This document shows, piece after piece, positions 46,257 to 52,860 of a stretch of 64,000 nt of DNA. This DNA is from Hydrogenophaga sp. (GTDB lineage Bacteria; Pseudomonadota; Gammaproteobacteria; Burkholderiales; Burkholderiaceae_C): contig NZ_JAUSCF010000039.1 in the NCBI RefSeq assembly GCF_030651625.1, forward strand, positions 62,001 through 126,000, written 5' to 3'. Each line of letters opens with the position of its first letter. The first letter of the stretch is position 1. The position numbers and the translations under genes were made by a program. Under the pieces are notes generated by a model that saw only the letters and a program-made list of their open reading frames with translations, did no database searches and was not told the DNA's origin.

Positions 46257-47366
46257 ATGAGCATCGTCGGCGGTATCGGTGGGATAGGAGGTATTGGGGG
46301 CATCGGTGGAATAGGCGGCATTGGTGGGATAGGCGGCATTGGTGGGATAGGAGGCATTGGTGGGATAGGAGGCATTGGGGCTGCGTCTCCCGACGCAGTC
46401 GTTCTGAACCGCAACGCCATCGCAGGCCCCTTCGAGGGCCCTGTCATCACCCCACCAATTCCGGACTTCAATGACCCGGCCAACCTGAAACTCTGGTCCG
46501 ACGGTCCTCGCATGGCCGCCTGCTTCAGCGAACTGGTGGAAGGCCTTCAATACAGCGCACACAAGGGGAAGGCAGGGCTGCACTTCGTCGAAGTCACCAA
46601 AAAGGGCTGCAAGCAGCGCAATCTGCTGGAGCTCGACGCGCCAGACATGGCACTGCTCAAGAAGCAGATGGAACTGGTGGCTGCCTACGCCGACCTGCGC
46701 GGTGACCGGGGTGCCGAGATCCTGTCGCAAATGGGTCTGCCCGTGCCGTTCTGGGCCGCCATCATCGGCATCCTCGATCACAAGCAGAAGAAGACCCTGC
46801 AGTTGCTGGGCCTGGCCTTTGCACTGGCCAATCATGTCGAGATGCGCCTCAAGCAGATCTTCGCCGTGGTCCGGCCGGTGGAGCTCTCGCCCCAGATTCA
46901 GCCCATGATTGCCACGCCCGGGCATGGCGCCTACCCCAGCGGCCATGCCACCGAGGCGTTCATCGCCGCCACGCTGCTTGACGCCCTGCTGCGCGCCGCT
47001 CGGCCTGGCGCCGGCCACAAGGAGGGCAACGAAGCGAGACACGTGCAATTGCAACGACAGGCCTACCGCATCGCGGTCAACCGCACGGTGGCCGGCGTGC
47101 ACTACCCGGTGGATTCGGCGGTGGGTCGCGTGCTCGGCACCCTGCTAGGTGAATTCATGATTAGCCGCTGCAGCGGCAGCAACCTGCGCGAGCGCGAGTT
47201 CTTGGGCAGCACCTACATCGGCCCCGGCGGTAGTGCTCGCGACTTCGACCTGCAGGACTCGATCAACAACGGCGAAGCCGGCCGCCAGGTGGGCCCGGCC
47301 TTTGGCCTGCCGACAGGGCCATTGATGGCCTGGCTCTGGGACGAGGCGCTCAAGGAGTGGCAATGA
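46257..47366 (+). CDS. PAP2/vanadium-haloperoxidase-like protein with Gly-Gly-Ile repeats
   Basis: A 369-residue protein. After MSIV come twelve GGI triplets (residues 5-40), then a helical PAP2-superfamily domain. Its phosphate/vanadate site is complete: Lys199 and Arg206-Pro (KQIFAVVRP), PSGH at 227-230, and Arg276, His282 and Asp286 (NRTVAGVHYPVD). It may be a haloperoxidase or an acid phosphatase; the motifs cannot decide. No signal peptide is apparent, although the GGI tract is hydrophobic. AAGGAG lies six bases before the ATG, 25 bases after the cyclase gene. Confidence 0.88.
   Translation: MSIVGGIGGIGGIGGIGGIGGIGGIGGIGGIGGIGGIGGIGAASPDAVVLNRNAIAGPFEGPVITPPIPDFNDPANLKLWSDGPRMAACFSELVEGLQYSAHKGKAGLHFVEVTKKGCKQRNLLELDAPDMALLKKQMELVAAYADLRGDRGAEILSQMGLPVPFWAAIIGILDHKQKKTLQLLGLAFALANHVEMRLKQIFAVVRPVELSPQIQPMIATPGHGAYPSGHATEAFIAATLLDALLRAARPGAGHKEGNEARHVQLQRQAYRIAVNRTVAGVHYPVDSAVGRVLGTLLGEFMISRCSGSNLREREFLGSTYIGPGGSARDFDLQDSINNGEAGRQVGPAFGLPTGPLMAWLWDEALKEWQ
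46269..46376 (+). repeat. In-frame tandem repeat encoding (Gly-Gly-Ile)12
   Basis: A 108-base run of nine-base GGI units. At the DNA level the last six form three near-identical 18-base copies of the pattern GGTGGGATAGGMGGCATT, and earlier units have diverged. Copy-number change would keep the reading frame and lengthen or shorten the tract. Confidence 0.9.
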
Positions 47367-49396
47367 AGGCCGGGCGCGCCAGCGCCCCGAAAGCGCAAGA
47401 AGTCTGGGCGCCTCTGCCGCGTGGCCGGTTCACCGGCATCGATTGGTCGGCTCCCGGCGCGCTGGACCGCAGCGACCCGTACCTGGCCTGGGCCGAGACC
47501 ACCAACTTCTCCGGGTTTCGGGATGCGAACGGCATGCCTGCCGACCCACAGTGGTTGCCGCTGCTGATTGAACTGCTTCCGGGCCACGGCGTGGTCGATC
47601 TGGTGGCCGCATCAAACCCCACCTGGCTGCAGGTGCCCATGGTGTACCTTGGCCTGGGAAGCAGTCTGCGCTTCTGCACCGCCAAGGTCAGGCGCGGCTT
47701 CTTCAACGCGCTGAAGAAGGGTGGCGCACTCCACGGCATGGTTGCCCGCTACGACCTGGGACTGCCCGTTGGCCACCAGGCTCGGCCGCTTGACCGCCAT
47801 GCAGGAGACGGCACCCCACCCCCACCTGCCCCCACGCAGGTCAGCGGCAACGTCACTGTGGTGATCGACAACGGCCTGGCACTGGCGCATGCCGACTTCT
47901 TGAGTGGCCCGCAGCACAAAACCCGTGTCGCAGCGTTCTGGCGGCAGGACGAAACCGTGGGGCCGCACGGCCGTGCCACCGCCACCCTGCATCCGGAACC
48001 GCTTGACCCGGCCCGCGCCGGCCCGGCGCCGGTGGACATGGGCTATGGTCATGAACTGATCCGCTCAGCCATCCAGGCCGCCATCCAATCGCATACGCAG
48101 GACGGGCGCGTCGATGAAGATGCGCTGTACAGCTACTGGCAGATGTGGGAGATCAACCACGCCGCCAACCACGGCACCCATGTCAGCAGCCTGGTGGCCG
48201 GACCGACCGTCTACACCCACACCATCGGCACAGAGGATAGCCCCCCGGACTGGCAGGACGCAGACGACGTCGCCTCGTGCAACACGCTGCTGGTGGCGCA
48301 GCTCGACTGGGCCAGTGTGGCCGACAGCTCCGGCGGCGCATTGACGGTCAGTGTGATGGACGCTCTGGCCTGGGCCCTGGCCCGCTGTGCACCTGATGCC
48401 TGCGTCACCATCAACCTGAGCTGGGGTGCGCTGGCGGGGCCGCACAACGGCAGCTCCATTTTGGAAGCGGGCATGGCTCAGCTTATTGCCGCCAGTGGCC
48501 TCCACTGTCGCCTGGTCATCCCGGCGGGCAATGCCTACCAGGCGCGCACCCATGCGAATGTCTTGCTCACCGGAAAAGACGCCGCCAAGTTGCACTGGCG
48601 TGTGCAACCTGACGACCACACCCAGAGCTTTCTGGAACTCTGGTTTGAAGATCACGAAGATGCCGAACGCACGCTCAGCCAGGTGCTGGTTGAGTTAACG
48701 CCACCTGGTACCACTACCCCCCTGCCCCCCATGCCCATCGGGCAATGCGGCGTCTGGCCGTCTGCCGCTTCTCCGCAGGCAGCCATCCTGTTTCCGGTGA
48801 AGAGTGCGCTCGGTCACCCCGGGAGTTGCGCCCTCATAGCGCTGGCACCGACGGCACGCTGGTTCAAAGACACGGTGCTCACGCGCGCCGGTGTCTGGCA
48901 AGTGCGCCTGATCAACAAGTCCCGCCGTGCTGTGGTCGTTGACGCCTACGTAGAGCGCGACGATGTGCCGCTCGGCGTAGCCAACACGGGCGCTCGCCAG
49001 TCCTGGCTGGAAGACCGGCACTACGACACCAGCGGTGGTCTGGGGGGCTTCATTGACCACCCGGACAACCCTTCGCTGGTACGACGCAGCGGCACCTTCA
49101 ATGACATCGCCACCGGCGCAGGCACGGTATCGGTGGGCGGTGTGCGCTACTTTGCCAGCTCTCAGGACCCGATGGCCCTCTACAGTCCGCGCACACCCGA
49201 CCCGGATGCCTCACGGCCTGAACGCAAGGGCGTACAAAAGGTACCTGATCGATTTGCCGTCAGTGATGACAGCGCCGGCCTCTGGGGCGTGCGCGCGGCG
49301 GGCACCCGTAGCGCGGCTCAGGTGCGACTGGTGGGCACCAGCATGGCCGCACCCCAGATCGCACGCGACTTTGTCAATCAGGGGTGCAAGAAGTGA
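47363..49396 (+). CDS. S8 (subtilisin-family) serine peptidase
   Basis: A 677-residue subtilase with a complete catalytic set: Asp169 (TVVIDNGL), His270 (NHGTHVSSLVAG), oxyanion Asn390 (IPAGN) and Ser660 (GTSMAAPQ). About 270 residues lie between Asn and Ser, much longer than in subtilisin, which suggests an inserted domain. The N-terminal 160 residues are not a typical inhibitor prodomain, and no signal peptide is seen, so it looks cytoplasmic. The ATG overlaps the previous stop (ATGA) with AAGGAG upstream, so translation is coupled. Last gene of the cyclase operon. Confidence 0.92.
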   Translation: MKAGRASAPKAQEVWAPLPRGRFTGIDWSAPGALDRSDPYLAWAETTNFSGFRDANGMPADPQWLPLLIELLPGHGVVDLVAASNPTWLQVPMVYLGLGSSLRFCTAKVRRGFFNALKKGGALHGMVARYDLGLPVGHQARPLDRHAGDGTPPPPAPTQVSGNVTVVIDNGLALAHADFLSGPQHKTRVAAFWRQDETVGPHGRATATLHPEPLDPARAGPAPVDMGYGHELIRSAIQAAIQSHTQDGRVDEDALYSYWQMWEINHAANHGTHVSSLVAGPTVYTHTIGTEDSPPDWQDADDVASCNTLLVAQLDWASVADSSGGALTVSVMDALAWALARCAPDACVTINLSWGALAGPHNGSSILEAGMAQLIAASGLHCRLVIPAGNAYQARTHANVLLTGKDAAKLHWRVQPDDHTQSFLELWFEDHEDAERTLSQVLVELTPPGTTTPLPPMPIGQCGVWPSAASPQAAILFPVKSALGHPGSCALIALAPTARWFKDTVLTRAGVWQVRLINKSRRAVVVDAYVERDDVPLGVANTGARQSWLEDRHYDTSGGLGGFIDHPDNPSLVRRSGTFNDIATGAGTVSVGGVRYFASSQDPMALYSPRTPDPDASRPERKGVQKVPDRFAVSDDSAGLWGVRAAGTRSAAQVRLVGTSMAAPQIARDFVNQGCKK

Positions 49397-49482
49397 CGTG
49401 CTGCCGGCTCAGGGCCAGCCCGTTGCCGATTCAGCTTTTGGCAATTGACTGCAGCCCGTGCCCAGGAGGCACGGCGGCAAGC

Positions 49483-50133
49483 TCACCAGCGCGCAGGCAG
49501 GGTCTTGAGCAGCCAGATCCAGCGCTCGCGCACGGCTATGTAGCCGCCGGTTTCCAGGTCGCGCAGCAGGCGGCTCACCATTTCGCGGGAACACGCCAGG
49601 TGCTGTGCCATGGCCTGGTGGGTCAGCCGCTCGCGCAGCATGCGCTCGCCCTTCGCGTCGGGCTCCCTGGCCATCTGGTTGAGCAGCCGAACCAGCCGGC
49701 CATACACGTCAATGAGCGCCACGCTGCGGGCGCTCTCTGTGGCCAGACGCGCACGGCGGATGAGCCGGGCCATGAGTTCAAGGGCGAATTCCGGCTCTGA
49801 TGCGATGTAGCTGAGCAACACGTCGCGCGAGACGACCGAGCAGGTGCAATTCTCAGACGCTTCCACATTGGCCGAGCGCGGGCCGCCGTCGAGCGACATT
49901 TCGCCTACGTACTCCATGGGTCCGTAGCTGCCCAGCGTAAGCTCCTTGCCATTGCCGTCGGCCAGGAACGCTCGCAAGCGGCCTTGCTGAACGATATAAA
50001 GCGTGTCGCCCGTTTCACCCTCTTGGATCAGCAAGGCGCCACGACGGTAGCGCCTCTGAACGCCCAGCCGGGCCAGGGCCTGAATATGGTGGGTGGATTG
50101 GGGGGCTTGAAAGGTGGGGAGCGCCGCGTTCAT
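49483..50133 (-). CDS. Crp/Fnr family transcription regulator
   Basis: A 216-residue regulator. The cyclic-nucleotide fold occupies residues 18-125, and VGEMSLDGGPRSANVEA carries the Glu and the Arg-Ser pair that bind cAMP in CRP (E72, R82, S83). The C-terminal winged helix has LTHQAMAQHLACSREMVSRLLRDLE as recognition helix. No N-terminal FNR-type cysteine cluster is present. GGAGGG lies directly against the ATG, an unusually short spacing. It follows the LuxR-type gene by eight bases, and converges on the cyclase-protease operon 86 bases away. Confidence 0.9.
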   Translation of the reverse strand: MNAALPTFQAPQSTHHIQALARLGVQRRYRRGALLIQEGETGDTLYIVQQGRLRAFLADGNGKELTLGSYGPMEYVGEMSLDGGPRSANVEASENCTCSVVSRDVLLSYIASEPEFALELMARLIRRARLATESARSVALIDVYGRLVRLLNQMAREPDAKGERMLRERLTHQAMAQHLACSREMVSRLLRDLETGGYIAVRERWIWLLKTLPARW

Positions 50134-50141
50134 CCCTCCGA

Positions 50142-50837
50142 TTATGGATGGACGAACTCCGTTGCGCCATGCGCCATGGGTGTGATGATGCGCAGGGCGG
50201 GCACCACCGGGGGCAGGCTGTTCACCCGCTGCATGAGCCGGCGGATGCTGGAGCAGCCGGTTTTCTCGCGCAGCGACTTCACCTGGCTGCGCACGGTGGA
50301 CTCGGCCACGCCATGCTCACGGGCGATCTCGGGCACGCCCAGACCACGGCACAGACCGATCATGACCGACTCTTCACTGGGGCTCAGCCCCTTGGTGCGG
50401 GCAAACATGCGCACCGCCAGGTTGTCGCAGGTGCTTTGGCGCTGCAGCAGCACCAGCACGGTGGGCGATTCGGCCTCCAGCGGGTGGCTCAGGGGGATGA
50501 AGGCCAGCGACAGCTCAAGATCGTTGTGCTCCAGCAGGACGAGCTTGCGCTGGCCCTTGCAGGCGTGGTCCAGCCCTTGCTGGATCATGGCGCTGTGTTC
50601 GGTGGAGCTGCCGAACAGGGAGTTGCCACGCACCATCACCAGTCGAGAGCTGGCCAGTTCGTGACGGGCGAGGTGGTTGGCGTGCTGGATCTGTCCCTGC
50701 CCGTCGATCACCAGAACACCGTAGTCGATCTCGTCGAGCATGCGCAGCAGCATGGCTGCACCGGGGCCCTTGGGGGTGGGCGACTGGCGACCCGCCTGGG
50801 CCGCCGTACCGTAGTCCATTTCGTTGAGTTGCCACAT
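50142..50837 (-). CDS. LuxR-type regulator with N-terminal PAS-like domain
   Basis: A 231-residue regulator. Residues 25-135 look PAS-like (LLRMLDEIDYGVLVIDGQGQ and NHLARHEL), and the C-terminal LuxR helix-turn-helix is LSPSEESVMIGLCRGLGVPE followed by IAREHGVAESTVRSQVKSL. No receiver domain or autoinducer-binding domain is seen, so the signal is unknown. GGAGG precedes the ATG. It is the first gene of a pair with the Crp-like regulator. Confidence 0.88.
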   Translation of the reverse strand: MWQLNEMDYGTAAQAGRQSPTPKGPGAAMLLRMLDEIDYGVLVIDGQGQIQHANHLARHELASSRLVMVRGNSLFGSSTEHSAMIQQGLDHACKGQRKLVLLEHNDLELSLAFIPLSHPLEAESPTVLVLLQRQSTCDNLAVRMFARTKGLSPSEESVMIGLCRGLGVPEIAREHGVAESTVRSQVKSLREKTGCSSIRRLMQRVNSLPPVVPALRIITPMAHGATEFVHP

Positions 50838-50849
50838 GATCGGAACCTC

Positions 50850-50865
50850 CTGAAGTTGGCTTCAG
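50850..50865. promoter_or_regulatory. Inverted repeat in front of the LuxR-type gene
   Basis: CTGAAG-TTGG-CTTCAG is a perfect 6-4-6 repeat just upstream of the GGAGG ribosome binding site of the LuxR-type gene. It could be an autoregulatory operator or an mRNA hairpin that affects translation. Confidence 0.45.
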
Positions 50866-50962
50866 TGTAAGAAGAAGGTCCGTCAAAAGCGCGTATCAAG
50901 GTACCCGTCAGTTTGTGCGGTATTACCACTCTGAATTCGGTACTCCCCCCTGGATTGGGTAC

Positions 50963-51070
50963 TCCCCCCTGCGCCGCTGACGCGGCTTCCCCCCTCTCTT
51001 GCGCACCTTCGGTGCTTGGAGGGGGGACGGCACCCTTGGGCCGGCGGAGCCGGACCTTCGGTGCCCCTGG
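50963..51070 (+). repeat. Dispersed GC-rich repeat, copy E (LuxR-ALS gap)
   Basis: A divergent, longer copy: CCCCCCTGCGCCGC, GCGGCTTCCCCCCTCTC, an inserted GCACC-TTCGGTGC hairpin, GGAGGGGGGACGGC and GGGCCGGCGGAGCCGG. A 14-base direct duplication of GGTACTCCCCCCTG stands at its left end (about 50938-50971). Otherwise this 300-base gap holds only the LuxR promoter region. Confidence 0.65.
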
Positions 51071-51137
51071 ATTTGGCGCTACCTCGTGCGTTGTGGACTG
51101 GCTCTTTTGCTCAGGCCCCTTCGTCCAACGCCGATGG

Positions 51138-52826
51138 TCAGGCCTTCCCTATGGCGCTTAGCGTGGCGCGGGTGGTGATGACTTCGAGGTCCAGTACCAC
51201 CTCGATGAGTGCACCACCCTCCCCCTGCAGCGCGCGCAGCAGGGCCGGCTCGAACTCGCTGGTGTGGGTGATGCGTTCGGCGCGGTAGCCGTACGCTGTG
51301 GCGAGTGCGCAGAAGTCGGGGTTGTGCAGGTCGGAGCCGCTGGTTCGGGCGGGGTACTCGCGCTCCTGGTGCATGCGGATGGTGCCAAAGCTGCTGTTGT
51401 TGAGCAGCAGCACGATGCTCTTGGCGCCGTGCATCACGGCGGTGGCCAGTTCCTGTCCGTTCATGAGGAAGTCGCCATCGCCCGCAATGGTGAAGGCTGA
51501 GCGCCCGGTGAGGATGCTTGCTGCCACACCAGCGGGCACGCCGTAGCCCATGGCGCCGTTGGTGGGCGCGAGCTGGGTCTTGTGGCCTTTGACCAGGCCG
51601 TGGTAGCGGTAGAACCGGTGCAGCCAGCTGGCGAAGTTGCCGGCGCCGTTGGTGAGCACCGCATCTGCCGGCAGGTGTTGCTGCAGGGTGTGAATGATGG
51701 CCGGCATGTCGATGGTGCCGGGCAGCGTGATGCCGCCGTTGGCGGGGTCGATATTGGCCAGGTAGTCGGCGTGGCAGGCGTTGGCCCATTCGGCCCAGGG
51801 CACCGAGGGCGGTGCCGACAGCACTTCGAGGCTGCGCGCGGCGGCGTTCATGGTGGCGCAGATGGCCAGGGTGGCCTGGTACACGCGGTTGAGTTCTTCG
51901 GCGCTGGAATGGATGTGCACCAGCTTCTGCCGGGCCACGGGCGCCTGGATGAGCGTGTAGCCCCCTGTGGTGGACTCGCCCAGCCGGGGCCCGAGCGCGA
52001 TCAGCAAGTCGCTGTCGCGCACGCGGGCAGCCAGCGCGGGGTTGATGCCCAGGCCCACGTCGCCGGCGTAAAGCGGGTGGTGGTTGTCGAAGGTGTCCTG
52101 AAAGCGGAAGGCGTTGGCCACGGGGAGTTGCCAGTTCTCTGCAAAGCGCTGCAGGGCTGCGGCGGCCTGCGGAGTCCAGCCGCCACCGCCTGCAATCACC
52201 AGCGGGCGCTTCGCCTGCATCAGCAGCTCGCGCAACTCACGCAGCGAGCCCGGGTCGCTCCAGGCCTGCACCGGCTCCACGCGTGGCAAGGGTTCGGCAT
52301 CGACAGTCTGCGTGAGCATGTCTTCCGGCAGTACCAGCACCACCGGTCCGGGCCGGCCGTTCATGGCGGTGGCAAAGGCGCGGGCCACGTATTCAGGGAT
52401 GCGCCGGGCGTCGTCGATGCGCTCCACGCGCTTGGCCATGCCCTTGGTACCGGGGCCAAAGAAGGCGCTGTAGTCGACCTCCTGAAAAGCCTCGCGATCG
52501 CGCGCGTCGCTGGCCACGTCACCCACGAAAAGCACCATGGGCGTGGAGTCCTGAAACGCGGTGTGCACACCAATGGAGGCGTTGGTGGCGCCTGGCCCCC
52601 GGGTGACAAAACACACCCCGGGCCGCCCGGTGAGCTTGCCCTGGGCTTCGGCCATGAAGGCAGCGCCGCCCTCTTGCCGGTTGGTGATGAAGCGGATGCG
52701 GTCGGCACGCGCATGAAAGCCGTCCAGCACGGCAAGATAGCTTTCGCCCGGCACGCCGAATGCGTGGGTCACGCCCTGGGCGATGAGGCAATCAACGAGA
52801 AGGTGTCCAGCAAGTTGGTTCGTCAT
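51138..52826 (-). CDS. Thiamine diphosphate-dependent enzyme, acetolactate synthase-like
   Basis: A 562-residue ThDP enzyme with three domains. The N-terminal catalytic Glu is in ITNRQEGGAAFMAEA, the central domain spans about residues 190-330, and the C-terminal cofactor site is AGDGDFLMNGQELATAV with LNNSSFG. It resembles the large subunits of acetolactate synthase, but no small regulatory subunit gene is near, so it may be a benzoylformate-, oxalyl- or other 2-oxoacid-active relative. The ATG at 52824-52826 (MTNQLAGHLLVDCL) matches the family start. Confidence 0.85.
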   Translation of the reverse strand: MTNQLAGHLLVDCLIAQGVTHAFGVPGESYLAVLDGFHARADRIRFITNRQEGGAAFMAEAQGKLTGRPGVCFVTRGPGATNASIGVHTAFQDSTPMVLFVGDVASDARDREAFQEVDYSAFFGPGTKGMAKRVERIDDARRIPEYVARAFATAMNGRPGPVVLVLPEDMLTQTVDAEPLPRVEPVQAWSDPGSLRELRELLMQAKRPLVIAGGGGWTPQAAAALQRFAENWQLPVANAFRFQDTFDNHHPLYAGDVGLGINPALAARVRDSDLLIALGPRLGESTTGGYTLIQAPVARQKLVHIHSSAEELNRVYQATLAICATMNAAARSLEVLSAPPSVPWAEWANACHADYLANIDPANGGITLPGTIDMPAIIHTLQQHLPADAVLTNGAGNFASWLHRFYRYHGLVKGHKTQLAPTNGAMGYGVPAGVAASILTGRSAFTIAGDGDFLMNGQELATAVMHGAKSIVLLLNNSSFGTIRMHQEREYPARTSGSDLHNPDFCALATAYGYRAERITHTSEFEPALLRALQGEGGALIEVVLDLEVITTRATLSAIGKA

Positions 52827-52860
52827 GCGGCAATTGTGCCCGCACACGCGCGACGATGGC

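Noticed and set aside
46244..46513. Minus-strand frame encoding Pro-Met/Ile-Pro repeats
   Set aside because: It is the antisense of the GGI repeat; the + strand has the ribosome binding site and the enzyme domain.
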